This document shows positions 1 to 6,230 of a stretch of 6,230 bases of DNA, piece after piece. A program made the position numbers and the translations under genes. How positions within the stretch are numbered: the stretch's first letter is position 1; each line of letters starts with the position of its first letter. Under the pieces are notes generated by a model, which had not been told where the DNA came from, did not search any database, and saw only the letters and a list, made by a program, of their open reading frames with translations. Source of the DNA: Desulfuromusa sp. (GTDB lineage: Bacteria; Desulfobacterota; Desulfuromonadia; Desulfuromonadales; Geopsychrobacteraceae); NCBI GenBank assembly GCA_029934095.1, contig JAOZMV010000096.1:1-6230 (forward strand), given 5' to 3'.

Positions 1-2
1 AG

Positions 3-179
3 GTTCGGGAGTACCGGAGCGAGTTTATTGCCGCCGATCCCGAGCACAATTTCAGCCCCTATACGGCCATCCGTCATTGTCTCTATCTCCATGATGCCAT
101 TTCTTTTCAGCGGATTATTTCCCGCAGTGCCCGGCAACGTTTCGAGCTCTGGCTGAACGGTGAGGAAGCACTTGATTAA
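3..179 (+). CDS. C-terminal fragment of an unrecognised protein (58 codons)
   Basis: An open frame enters from the left edge in the third frame and ends at TAA (177-179). It reads VREYRSEFIAADPEHNF, then SPYTAIRHCLYLHD, then a basic stretch (RIISRSARQRF) and a short acidic tail ending EEALD. The other two plus-strand frames are closed by stops within this stretch. The composition looks like a soluble globular protein rich in charged and aromatic residues, with no membrane segment or recognisable catalytic motif. I do not recognise the family. The gene begins outside the window. It points towards the hut operon's 3' end, so it is convergent with hutH and not part of that operon. A palindromic repeat begins about 16 nt after its stop. 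Confidence 0.6.
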   Translation, partial: VREYRSEFIAADPEHNFSPYTAIRHCLYLHDAISFQRIISRSARQRFELWLNGEEALD

Positions 180-195
180 ATCAAGAAATACCTAG

Positions 196-356
196 GAGAC
201 TGTCGGACTATCCATGAACTGGCTGCAAATCCGTTTGTTTGGCTCATTTTTCAGCTCCTTTTTGCCCCATAGCTATGGCTATGAGCCTGCAAACGAGCTA
301 AAAACTGCTCTCAAACCTCCGAATTTTCGCTTCAGTTCGTATAGCCCGACAGACTC
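196..356. mobile_element. MITE-like palindromic element with inverted ends and CTAG flanks
   Basis: The left end reads GAGACTGTCGGACTATCC and the right end, read on the minus strand, is GAGTCTGTCGGGCTATAC, so the outer 18 bases differ at only three positions. Both ends are flanked by CTAG (192-195 and 357-360), as expected of a 4-bp target duplication. The similarity of the two arms continues inward with gaps to a perfect 12-bp palindrome (CCATAGCTATGG, 267-278) near the centre, so almost the whole 161 bp could fold into one long imperfect hairpin. There is no room for a transposase. I infer a small non-autonomous transposable element or a multicopy intergenic hairpin repeat; the family is not identified. 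It lies between two convergent genes, where insertion is harmless. Confidence 0.55.
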
Positions 357-360
357 CTAG

Positions 361-382
361 GAGGCTGTCGGACTATCCATGA
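361..382. repeat. Additional copy of the MITE-like element end
   Basis: Directly after the CTAG that closes the preceding element, the sequence GAGGCTGTCGGACTATCC and the following ATGA repeat the left end of that element. Including the shared CCTAG, positions 356-382 match 191-217 with one mismatch in 27 bases. After about 382 the similarity is lost and I find no matching right end before the terminator. It looks like a truncated or diverged second copy inserted side by side with the first and sharing one CTAG. Confidence 0.55.
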
Positions 383-510
383 TCGTGATTTCGCTTTTGA
401 AAACGGATTTCGGAGCGATCCGGTACCTTCGCGAAAGTAGTAAATTATGAAACTGTAGAATTAAATTTTGAGTACAAGTGCCAAATTCATCTTGTATGGG
501 GAGTCAAACA
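383..510. other. Gene-free spacer with a weak nested hairpin
   Basis: This stretch completes the roughly 400-nt gene-free interval between the partial left gene and hutH. The only structure I see is a nested inverted repeat: TTTCGC (389-394) pairs with GCGAAA (431-436), and inside it CGGAT (404-408) pairs with ATCCG (418-422). This may be the degraded body of the neighbouring repeat copy. From about 437 to 510 the sequence is AT-rich with no convincing gene, RNA or promoter. Confidence 0.35.
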
Positions 511-545
511 AAAGGGCTTACAGATAAAAACCTGTAAGCCCTTTT
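511..545. terminator. Bidirectional rho-independent terminator after hutH
   Basis: AAAGGGCTTACAG (511-523) pairs perfectly with CTGTAAGCCCTTT (532-544), giving a 13-bp stem around an 8-nt loop. A T-run follows on each strand: TTTTT on the plus strand, and CCCTTTTGTTTG on the minus strand. On the minus strand it lies about 33 nt beyond the hutH stop and should end the hut transcript. On the plus strand it could end transcription coming from the partial gene at the left edge. Confidence 0.9.
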
Positions 546-578
546 TGTCTCTTCACTTGGAACTCCGCCCCGATCACA

Positions 579-2108
579 TCAACCGCTTGGCAGCAGTGTC
601 TCCCCAACAAAACGGAAAAAATTGCCCGATTGAACCAGCTTTTTCGCCTTTTCTATGTCCGGAGCAAAGTAGCGATCCTGATCGTAGAAGGGAACCTCAT
701 TGCGTAAGAGCTGTTTTGCTTGTTCCAGTAAATCCGAGGTTTCCAGCGGCTTGCGGAAGTCGACACCCTGAGATGCTGCCAGAAGTTCAATTGCCAGAAT
801 TCCGGCGGTATTATCTGCCATCTCTCCGAGTCTTCGGGCGGCAAAGGTGGCCATGGAAACGTGATCCTCCTGGTTTGCCGAGGTGGGCAGGCTGTCGACG
901 GAGGCCGGGTGGGCATAGGTTTTGTTTTCGCTGGCCAAGGCTGCTGCCGTCACCTGGGCAATCATAAAGCCTGAGTTTAGCCCCCCTTTTTCAACCAGAA
1001 ATGGTGGCAATTTGCTCAGATTGCTGTCGATCAGCAGGGCGATACGTCGCTCCGCCAGTGAACCGATTTCTGCAATGGCCAACGCCATATTATCCGCAGC
1101 CATAGCGACTGGTTCCGCATGAAAATTTCCCCCGGAAAGAATGTCATTTTCTTCGACAAATACCAGAGGATTGTCGGAAACTGCATTGGCCTCAGTCTGC
1201 AGAACTCCCGCAGCATGTCGAAGTTGTTCCAGACAGGCTCCCATGACTTGAGGTTGACAACGCAGGGAATAGGGATCTTGTACCGATTCACAGGCGCGGT
1301 GCGAATCTTCAATCTGACTGTGATCAAGAAGTCTACGATAGGCTGCTGCTGTGTCGATTCGGCTTTGATGGCCGCTGACCTGATGAATTCGCTCATCAAA
1401 CGGGCTGCGGCTGCCGAGGGCAGCTTCGACACTGAGGCTGCCAGTGACAATGGCTGCGGCAAACAGATCTTCAGCAGCAAATAAACCCTGCAGGGCAAAG
1501 GCGGTCGATGCCTGGGTGCCGTTGAGGAGCGCCAACCCTTCCTTGGGTCCGAGAGTGCAGGGTTCCAATCCAGCGATTTCGAGACCTTTTCGGCCAGTTA
1601 AACGTTCTCCCCGATACAGGGCTTCCCCCTCGCCGAGGAGGACGGTGCTCATGTGTGCCAGTGGTGCCAGATCTCCAGAGGCGCCGACAGAACCTTTTTG
1701 CGGAATACAGGGATAAACTTCAGCATTGACCAGCTTGATCAACGCTTCGATAACTCGCAGACGAATTCCCGAATAACCGCGAGCCAGGCTGTTGATTTTT
1801 AACACCATCAGCAATCTTACGGTTGCTTCACTCATAAGTTTGCCGACTCCGGCTGCATGTGACAGGACAATAGAGCGTTGCAGTTGCTTGAGATCTTCGT
1901 TCGGGATGTGGGTGTTTGCCAGAAGGCCAAAGCCAGTATTGACACCATAAACAGTCCGCCCCTGGGTAATCACCTGATAGACTGTTTCTGTTGCGGATTC
2001 AATCTTGGCCAGGCAGTTAGGGACCAAGCTCAATTGTACTGGTTCGGCCTGAACACGCCGCATTTCCTGCAGACTCAGGTGGCCTGGGTTGAGTTCCAGT
2101 TTAAACAT
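579..2108 (-). CDS. hutH: Histidine ammonia-lyase (histidase)
   Basis: HutH (EC 4.3.1.3) deaminates L-histidine to trans-urocanate and ammonia in the cytoplasm, the first step of histidine breakdown. The 509-aa length is normal for the family. The Ala143-Ser144-Gly145 triad in [12 protein letters not shown] is the one that cyclises to the MIO electrophile. Other active-site positions known from the Pseudomonas putida enzyme are visible: Tyr54 (YGVNTGFG), His84 (LSHAAGVG), Asn196 (LLNGTQAS), Tyr280 and Arg283 ([11 protein letters not shown]), and Glu414 (NQEDHVS). The ATG follows the hutU TAA with no intervening base (TAAATG), with GGAGGA seven bases upstream, which suggests translational coupling. 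It is the last gene of the operon, followed by the terminator, although it acts first in the pathway. The relatives PAL and TAL share the MIO core, but the hut context settles histidase. Confidence 0.97.
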   Translation of the reverse strand: MFKLELNPGHLSLQEMRRVQAEPVQLSLVPNCLAKIESATETVYQVITQGRTVYGVNTGFGLLANTHIPNEDLKQLQRSIVLSHAAGVGKLMSEATVRLLMVLKINSLARGYSGIRLRVIEALIKLVNAEVYPCIPQKGSVGASGDLAPLAHMSTVLLGEGEALYRGERLTGRKGLEIAGLEPCTLGPKEGLALLNGTQASTAFALQGLFAAEDLFAAAIVTGSLSVEAALGSRSPFDERIHQVSGHQSRIDTAAAYRRLLDHSQIEDSHRACESVQDPYSLRCQPQVMGACLEQLRHAAGVLQTEANAVSDNPLVFVEENDILSGGNFHAEPVAMAADNMALAIAEIGSLAERRIALLIDSNLSKLPPFLVEKGGLNSGFMIAQVTAAALASENKTYAHPASVDSLPTSANQEDHVSMATFAARRLGEMADNTAGILAIELLAASQGVDFRKPLETSDLLEQAKQLLRNEVPFYDQDRYFAPDIEKAKKLVQSGNFFRFVGETLLPSG

Positions 2109-3782
2109 TTAACTATCCTCCAACATTGGCAAATCTAGCCCCTGCTCTTTGGCACAATCAATCGCCAGCGGGTAACCTGCATCAGCATGGCGCATCACTC
2201 CGGTTGCTGGATCATTCCATAGTACCCGTTCAAGACGCCGTGCTGCGGCATCTGATCCATCTGCAACGATAACAATTCCAGCATGCTGACTGAAGCCCAT
2301 TCCTACGCCGCCACCGTGGTGCAAGCTGACCCAGGTGGCACCTCCGGAAGTGGAGAGGAGGGCATTGAGGAGTGGCCAGTCTGAGACGGCATCGGAACCG
2401 TCGGCCATCGCTTCGGTTTCACGGTTGGGGCTGGCGACCGAACCCGAATCGAGATGATCCCTGCCGATCACTACAGGAGCCTTAAGCTCTCCACTGGCAA
2501 CCATCTGATTAAAAGCAAGCCCGAGCCGGGCCCGATCTTTCAGACCGACCCAGCAGATTCGGGCCGGCAGCCCTTGAAACTGGATGCGCTCTCTTGCCAT
2601 ATCCAGCCAGTTGTGTAAATGAGGATCATCGGGGATCAACTCTTTCACTTTGGCATCGGTTTTGTAAATGTCTTCAGGATCTCCAGACAGGGCGACCCAG
2701 CGAAACGGGCCGATCCCTTCGCAAAACAGGGGGCGGATATAGGCAGGGACAAAACCGGGAAAATCAAAAGCGTTGTCGATTCCCTCATCCAGTGCAACCT
2801 GGCGAATATTGTTACCATAATCGAAGGTTTCAGCCCCCAGCTGTTGTAGCTGCAGCATGGCACTAACATGTTTTGCCATCGATGTTTTTGCTGCTGCAAT
2901 GACTTTTTGCGGGTTCTCTTTTCTTAATTGTGTGGCTTGTTCAAGGCTCCATCCTTCTGGCAGGTAACCATTGAGTGGATCATGGGCGCTGGTCTGGTCA
3001 GTACAGACATCGGGGATGACCTTGCGGCGCACCAGTTCTGGTAAGATTTCGGCACAATTACCGAGCAGGCCAACGGAGATCGCCTGTTTGTCGCGACAAG
3101 CAACATTGATTAATTCCAGAGCTTCATCCAGAGTGGTTACTTTGTGATCTAAATAACCGGTTTCCAAACGTTTGTCGATCCGTGACTCGTCACACTCGAT
3201 TGCCAGCATGTTGAACCCAGCCATGGTTGCTGCCAGTGGTTGAGCACCACCCATACCGCCAAGTCCACCAGTGAGAACCCAGCGGCCTCGAGCATCACCG
3301 GAAAAACGTTTTTTCGCAATTGAAACAAAAGTTTCGTAGGTTCCCTGGACAATTCCCTGTGAACCAATATAGACCCAGGAGCCAGCTGTCATCTGGCCGT
3401 ACATCATCAAACCTTTTTTATCAAGTTCGTTGAAGGTTTCCCAATTGGACCAGTGTGGCACCAGATTTGAGTTGGCAATCAAAACCCGTGGGGCATCGGT
3501 GTGGGTCTTGAAAACGCCGACCGGTTTTCCTGATTGGATCAGCAGCGATTCGTCATCTTCCAGCCGTTTGAGAACTTCGACAATTTTATCGAAGCAATCC
3601 CAGTCACGTGCCGCCCGGGCGATACCGCCATAGACGACAAGCTCCTCGGGGCGCTCGGCCACTTCTGGATCAAGATTATTCATCAGCATCCGCAAGGCCG
3701 CTTCAGTTAACCAGCTTTTGGCACTTATTTCTGGACCACGTGGGGAACGAATCAGGCGTTTTGAATCGAGTCGTTTGTTCAT
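2109..3782 (-). CDS. hutU: Urocanate hydratase (urocanase)
   Basis: HutU (EC 4.2.1.49) hydrates urocanate to 4-imidazolone-5-propionate using tightly bound NAD+ as an electrophile. With the ATG at 3782 the protein is 557 aa, the typical bacterial length, and known family positions fall in register: Gly52-Gly53, Gln130, the NAD-binding GMG at 176-178 ([13 protein letters not shown]), Glu196, Arg201, QTSAH at 263-267, Tyr273-Leu274, Tyr322, catalytic Cys410 (GLPARICW) and Gly492 in [13 protein letters not shown]. The frame stays open 31 codons further upstream, but that part lies within hutG and has no family likeness. The ATG at 3782 has GGAGAT just ahead of it and restores standard numbering. 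Residue 243 is Cys where I recall Ala (GNCAE), probably harmless. It starts 10 nt after the hutG stop and abuts hutH. Confidence 0.97.
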   Translation of the reverse strand: MNKRLDSKRLIRSPRGPEISAKSWLTEAALRMLMNNLDPEVAERPEELVVYGGIARAARDWDCFDKIVEVLKRLEDDESLLIQSGKPVGVFKTHTDAPRVLIANSNLVPHWSNWETFNELDKKGLMMYGQMTAGSWVYIGSQGIVQGTYETFVSIAKKRFSGDARGRWVLTGGLGGMGGAQPLAATMAGFNMLAIECDESRIDKRLETGYLDHKVTTLDEALELINVACRDKQAISVGLLGNCAEILPELVRRKVIPDVCTDQTSAHDPLNGYLPEGWSLEQATQLRKENPQKVIAAAKTSMAKHVSAMLQLQQLGAETFDYGNNIRQVALDEGIDNAFDFPGFVPAYIRPLFCEGIGPFRWVALSGDPEDIYKTDAKVKELIPDDPHLHNWLDMARERIQFQGLPARICWVGLKDRARLGLAFNQMVASGELKAPVVIGRDHLDSGSVASPNRETEAMADGSDAVSDWPLLNALLSTSGGATWVSLHHGGGVGMGFSQHAGIVIVADGSDAAARRLERVLWNDPATGVMRHADAGYPLAIDCAKEQGLDLPMLEDS

Positions 3783-3785
3783 CGG

Positions 3786-3791
3786 ATCTCC
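3786..3791 (-). promoter_or_regulatory. Ribosome binding site fixing the hutU start
   Basis: On the minus strand GGAGAT stands just before the ATG at 3782, with GGAG five bases from it. This supports the 557-aa start over the 31-codon-longer open frame that would begin inside hutG. Confidence 0.75.
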
Positions 3792-3792
3792 A

Positions 3793-4740
3793 TTATCGGG
3801 TGAGCAGGTGGCAGAGTCTGGCTGCGACTCTGGCGGTCCGGCCATCAATGTCATACATAGGGTTATATTCGGCAATATCGGCCACCATTAAACGCTTCTG
3901 TGTGAGTGACCGGATAAAGGTGAGCAGCTCCTCTAGCTCCGGAAGAGGGACCCCTCTGCCAGCTGGTGCACTGACCCCGGGAGCAGTTGCTGCTGGCAGC
4001 ACGTCGAGGTCAATACTCAGATAAATTGCCTGGCAGGGGTGGATAAACTCGGTCAATTTTTGTTTGACCTGAGGGAGTTGCCAGCTGTTGATCTCTGTAT
4101 CTTTCAGGTATTCAACTCCGAGTTTATCTGCTTGGTTAAACAGAGCTTGAGTATTGGCAACCTCACTGATACCGAGACAGCAGTAATGGAACGGGATCTC
4201 CTGACTCTGGCAAAAGTTGGCAATCTGTAAAAAGGGTGTTCCGGAGGTCGCTTTTGCGGTCTGACGCAGATCAAAATGAGCATCAAAGTTGATGATACCA
4301 ATCGGCGCATCAGTTCTGGAGGGATTCAGGTGTTGCGCCAGTCCCAGAAAACTACCGAAGGCGATTTCGTGTCCACCACCCAGTAGCAGAGGGAAATGGC
4401 CTTGATCGAGTAACTGCTGTACCAGCGTCGCTTGTTCCTCCTGCAGGGTCTCAAGATCACTCTGTTCGCAATAAAAGTTCCCTGCATCATAAGTGGGATA
4501 TTTCAGGTGGTATGCCTGGTTGGCCAGTATCCGCCGGATCGCATCGGGACCGGCAGCAGCTCCGATTCTCCCCTGATTGCGTTTGACCCCTTCGTCACTT
4601 GCAACCCCAAGGAGAGCTATCCCTGGCTCCTGATGTTTTGTCGCTAAAGGGGAAACACATTGATGCCAGCGCGGGCTGGTTTTGTCTGCATCTCCATCGA
4701 TTCGGCCAACCCAGAGACCCATGTCAGGGGCTTTATACAT
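3793..4740 (-). CDS. hutG: Formimidoylglutamase (formiminoglutamate hydrolase)
   Basis: HutG (EC 3.5.3.8) hydrolyses N-formimidoyl-L-glutamate to glutamate and formamide, the last step of the four-step hut route. It belongs to the Mn-dependent ureohydrolase (arginase/agmatinase) family. With the ATG at 4740 it is 315 aa, normal for HutG. The binuclear Mn ligands are all present: His124 in GGGHE, Asp153/His155/Asp157 in NFDAHFD, and Asp244/Asp246 in SIDLDVL, followed by the family segment [12 protein letters not shown]. The N-terminal part ([11 protein letters not shown]...RWHQ) resembles HutG rather than arginase or agmatinase. The frame is open 48 codons further upstream, but that extension lies inside hutI. 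The chosen ATG has GGGGAG seven bases before it and overlaps the hutI end by 8 nt. The neighbours confirm the substrate. Confidence 0.95.
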   Translation of the reverse strand: MYKAPDMGLWVGRIDGDADKTSPRWHQCVSPLATKHQEPGIALLGVASDEGVKRNQGRIGAAAGPDAIRRILANQAYHLKYPTYDAGNFYCEQSDLETLQEEQATLVQQLLDQGHFPLLLGGGHEIAFGSFLGLAQHLNPSRTDAPIGIINFDAHFDLRQTAKATSGTPFLQIANFCQSQEIPFHYCCLGISEVANTQALFNQADKLGVEYLKDTEINSWQLPQVKQKLTEFIHPCQAIYLSIDLDVLPAATAPGVSAPAGRGVPLPELEELLTFIRSLTQKRLMVADIAEYNPMYDIDGRTARVAARLCHLLTR

Positions 4741-5971
4741 GACTGATCTCCCCGGCAAAGATACGTTGCAGTAAGCGGGTTGCTCCGAATTGGCAGGCGA
4801 GTTGAGCGGGATCATCAATTTCCCAGAGGAGCATATCTGCAGCTTTTCCGACACTGAGGGTGCCCGTGGATTCTCCCAGACCAAGAGCTATGGCAGCGTT
4901 TCTGGTTGTGGCTTGCAGAGCTTCTTCCGGAGTGAGGCCGAAGAGAACGCACCCCATATTCATCATCAGGCGCAGTGATGCCAAGGGGCAGCTTCCCGGA
5001 TTGAGATCACTAGCCAGAGCTATTGGCACCCGGTATTGACGCAGCAGCTCAACCGGCGGCTTTTTCGTTTCACCAAGAAAGTAAAAGGCTCCCGGGAGGA
5101 GGGTCGCAACGGTTCCCGATTTTTTCAGGGCTTTGATTCCGGGTTCATCCAGATATTCCAGGTGATCTACCGACCAGGCTGAGTAGTTGGCGGCCAGTTC
5201 AGCCCCATGGCTGTTGGAAAGTTGCTCGGCGTGAACTTTTATCCCCAGTCCGGCTTTTTGGGCGGCGGCAAAAACCTGTTCACTCTGGGTTGTGGAAAAG
5301 GCGATTTTTTCGCAGAAGATATCAACTGCGTCAGCCAGACCTTCAGCAGCGACCCGGGGAATAATCTCTTTACAAATAAGTTCGATATAGTTATCAGCAG
5401 ACCCGTGAAACTCAGGAGGGACGGCATGCGCTGCCAGCAAGGTGCTGCGCAACCGAAATGGATACTCTGCCGCCAGCTTTTTAGCGGCTCTGAGCATTTT
5501 CAGTTCATCATTGACCGTTAATCCATACCCCGATTTAATTTCAACCGTTGTAACACCCTCGTTGAGTAAGGCTTCCAGACGGGGTCGTGACTGTTTAACC
5601 AGCTCGTCTTCCGTGAGCGCACGGGTTGCGGTGACGGTGGCAAGAATACCTCCCCCGGCCCGGGAAATCTCTTCATAACTGGCGCCATTCAAGCGCTGGG
5701 TAAACTCAAGGGAGCGCTGTCCGCCGTAGAGCAGGTGGGTGTGGCTGTCGATCAGTCCAGGGGTCAGAATGTTTCCCTGAGCATCAATGACTTCTCCCCG
5801 GAATTCATGGATATTGATGTCATCCATGGGAGAAATGGACGCAATTTTTCCATTTTGAACCCCGATTACAGAGTCCTCCAGTAAGCCGTAAGAGCCCTTA
5901 ACTTGCGGATCCATAGTTGCCAGACGGGCATTAATCCATATTTTTTCGCAGTTATAAATGACAGAATGCAT
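4733..5971 (-). CDS. hutI: Imidazolonepropionase
   Basis: HutI (EC 3.5.2.7) opens the ring of 4-imidazolone-5-propionate to give N-formimidoyl-L-glutamate. It is an amidohydrolase-superfamily TIM-barrel metalloenzyme. From the ATG at 5971 the protein is 412 aa, standard for the family. The metal ligands are visible: His77 and His79 (IDSHTHLLYGG), His247 (KVHAEQLS) and Asp322 (ASDLNPGS). Substrate-site residues include Arg86 (GGQRS), Tyr149 (KSGYGLT), His182 (AAHAVP) and Glu249. A small N-terminal beta-domain (about residues 1-65) and a C-terminal GKAADMLLW strand complete the composite domain typical of amidohydrolases. A TTG codon directly precedes the ATG; I chose ATG because AAAGGA is better spaced for it. 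It is the first gene of the operon, and its stop overlaps hutG by 8 nt. Confidence 0.96.
   Translation of the reverse strand: MHSVIYNCEKIWINARLATMDPQVKGSYGLLEDSVIGVQNGKIASISPMDDINIHEFRGEVIDAQGNILTPGLIDSHTHLLYGGQRSLEFTQRLNGASYEEISRAGGGILATVTATRALTEDELVKQSRPRLEALLNEGVTTVEIKSGYGLTVNDELKMLRAAKKLAAEYPFRLRSTLLAAHAVPPEFHGSADNYIELICKEIIPRVAAEGLADAVDIFCEKIAFSTTQSEQVFAAAQKAGLGIKVHAEQLSNSHGAELAANYSAWSVDHLEYLDEPGIKALKKSGTVATLLPGAFYFLGETKKPPVELLRQYRVPIALASDLNPGSCPLASLRLMMNMGCVLFGLTPEEALQATTRNAAIALGLGESTGTLSVGKAADMLLWEIDDPAQLACQFGATRLLQRIFAGEISHV
4748..4753 (-). promoter_or_regulatory. Ribosome binding site fixing the hutG start
   Basis: GGGGAG on the minus strand lies seven bases before the ATG at 4740, inside the last codons of hutI. 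It supports the 315-aa start over the longer frame reaching to 4884. Confidence 0.7.
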
Positions 5972-5977
5972 CAATTT

Positions 5978-5985
5978 TCCTTTCC
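5978..5985 (-). promoter_or_regulatory. Ribosome binding site of hutI
   Basis: GGAAAGGA on the minus strand ends six bases before the ATG at 5971 and only three bases before the in-frame TTG at 5974. The spacing favours ATG as the start. Confidence 0.65.
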
Positions 5986-5993
5986 ATCTCCAG

Positions 5994-6011
5994 TAAATGT
6001 ATATACAATTA
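5994..6011. promoter_or_regulatory. Putative HutC operator
   Basis: TGTATATACA (5998-6007) is a perfect 10-bp palindrome. It extends to an 18-bp dyad TAA-A-TGTATATACA-A-TTA with a single mismatched pair. Its core GTATATAC fits the GT-N-TA-N-AC half-site pattern known for HutC-subfamily GntR regulators, and TGTATATACA-type sites are known for HutC in Pseudomonas and Klebsiella. It overlaps the expected hutI transcription start and the edge of the -10 box, so a bound repressor would block the operon. Urocanate is the known inducer of HutC. Confidence 0.75.
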
Positions 6012-6036
6012 TAGACAAATTTGCAAGCAGTTGCAC
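6008..6036 (-). promoter_or_regulatory. Probable sigma-70 promoter of the hutIGUH operon
   Basis: The minus strand has a perfect TATAAT -10 box (6013-6008) and, 17 bases upstream, a weak -35 box GTGCAA (6036-6031, 3 of 6 consensus bases). Transcription would begin near 6001, giving a leader of about 30 nt before the hutI ATG. The poor -35 suggests that an activator or the local AT-rich context may assist. Confidence 0.6.
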
Positions 6037-6050
6037 AGAGATTTTAAAAT
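6021..6050 (+). promoter_or_regulatory. Candidate promoter of the divergent regulator gene
   Basis: TTGCAA (6021-6026) and TAAAAT (6045-6050) are separated by 18 bases and would place the transcript start around 6057, ahead of the ribosome binding site. An alternative pair is TTGCAC (6031-6036) with TTCAAT (6054-6059) at 17 bases. Both are moderate matches to sigma-70 consensus and I cannot choose between them. Confidence 0.4.
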
Positions 6051-6083
6051 TGATTCAATAATTTGTAGCCAAGAGGAAGATAA

Positions 6084-6230
6084 ATGAAGAGAAAGGGCGG
6101 AGTGCAGCCACGGTTTCAGGTGATCAAAGATTTTATCTGTGAGTCGATTGGGGACAGGACATATTTACCTGATGGGCAGATTCCGACGGAATATGAACTG
6201 GCAGAAAAGTTTGATGTCAGTCGCATGACC
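6084..6230 (+). CDS. hutC: GntR-family (HutC-type) transcriptional repressor, N-terminal part
   Basis: The first 49 codons are present and the gene runs off the right edge. The protein begins MKRKGGVQPRFQVIKDFICESI, followed by the winged helix-turn-helix start of GntR regulators: a PDGQIPTEYELAEKFDVSRMT segment (about residues 29-49) whose IPTEYELA...FDVSRMT recognition-helix region is characteristic. The C-terminal UTRA ligand-binding domain, which would bind urocanate, lies outside the window. The start is supported by AGAGGA six bases before the ATG. Position divergent from hutI, with a GTATATAC palindrome between them, is the classical arrangement for HutC repressing hut genes. The GntR call is firm; HutC identity rests on context, since other UTRA-domain GntR proteins begin alike. 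Confidence 0.85.
   Translation, partial: MKRKGGVQPRFQVIKDFICESIGDRTYLPDGQIPTEYELAEKFDVSRMT

Noticed and set aside
196..356. CRISPR array or tRNA gene
   Set aside because: There are only inverted ends plus one extra copy, with no regular spacers, and no cloverleaf or T-loop sequence can be drawn.
545..967. Plus-strand open frame of 140 codons opposite the hutH 3' end
   Set aside because: It lies antisense to well-supported hutH, starts inside the terminator, and its product is low in complexity and rich in Arg and Pro, typical of a shadow frame.
3783..3875. Longer N-terminus for hutU
   Set aside because: These 31 codons overlap the hutG coding region, have no urocanase likeness and put the known active-site numbering out of register.
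3608..4024. Plus-strand open frame of 138 codons across the hutU-hutG junction
   Set aside because: It is antisense to two genes with intact active sites and its Ser-rich product resembles no protein I know.
4741..4884. Longer N-terminus for hutG
   Set aside because: The extension lies inside hutI in another frame and lacks family similarity; the ATG at 4740 has a good ribosome binding site and gives the usual length.
6018..6036. Possible sigma-54 promoter for hutI (TTGCA motif on the minus strand)
   Set aside because: The -12-like TTGCA is present, but the required GG at the -24 position is GT at the proper spacing, whereas a perfect sigma-70 -10 box lies just downstream.

Overview
The window carries a complete, compact histidine-utilisation (hut) operon on the minus strand, in transcription order hutI-hutG-hutU-hutH (about 5971 down to 579). 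The 5' part of a divergently transcribed GntR-family regulator, almost certainly HutC, starts at 6084 and runs off the right edge. Together the four enzymes encode the four-step route: histidine to urocanate (HutH), to imidazolonepropionate (HutU), to N-formimidoyl-glutamate (HutI), to glutamate plus formamide (HutG). The catalytic and cofactor residues I could place are present in all four enzymes, apart from one conservative-looking change in HutU, so the pathway looks intact. No transporter, hutF or hutD lies inside the operon.

The genes are very tightly packed. hutI and hutG overlap by 8 nt, hutG and hutU are 10 nt apart, and the hutU stop directly abuts the hutH ATG. Each gene has a recognisable Shine-Dalgarno sequence, and these fix starts for hutU and hutG that are much shorter than the longest open frames. 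The 112-nt divergent region (5972-6083) holds a perfect TATAAT -10 box for hutI, a GTATATAC-centred palindrome of the HutC operator type beside it, and a candidate promoter for the regulator. This suggests classical repression of hut by HutC, relieved by urocanate. A strong 13-bp hairpin with T-runs on both sides (511-545) ends the operon and could also stop transcription arriving from the left.

The left end holds the last 58 codons of an unrecognised plus-strand gene (3-179), then about 400 nt without a gene. That stretch contains a roughly 161-bp imperfect palindromic element (196-356) with inverted ends flanked by CTAG, resembling a MITE or other small non-autonomous repeat. A further copy of its end lies immediately beyond, sharing the same CTAG.

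The organism is a bacterium with roughly 50% GC. The hut gene set, the HutC-type regulator and the protein sequences fit a Gram-negative proteobacterial lineage (gammaproteobacteria or a Desulfuromonas-like group). I cannot assign genus or species from sequence alone. Apart from the repeat element and the unidentified partial gene, this is a well-known catabolic operon; I see no sign of an undescribed system.
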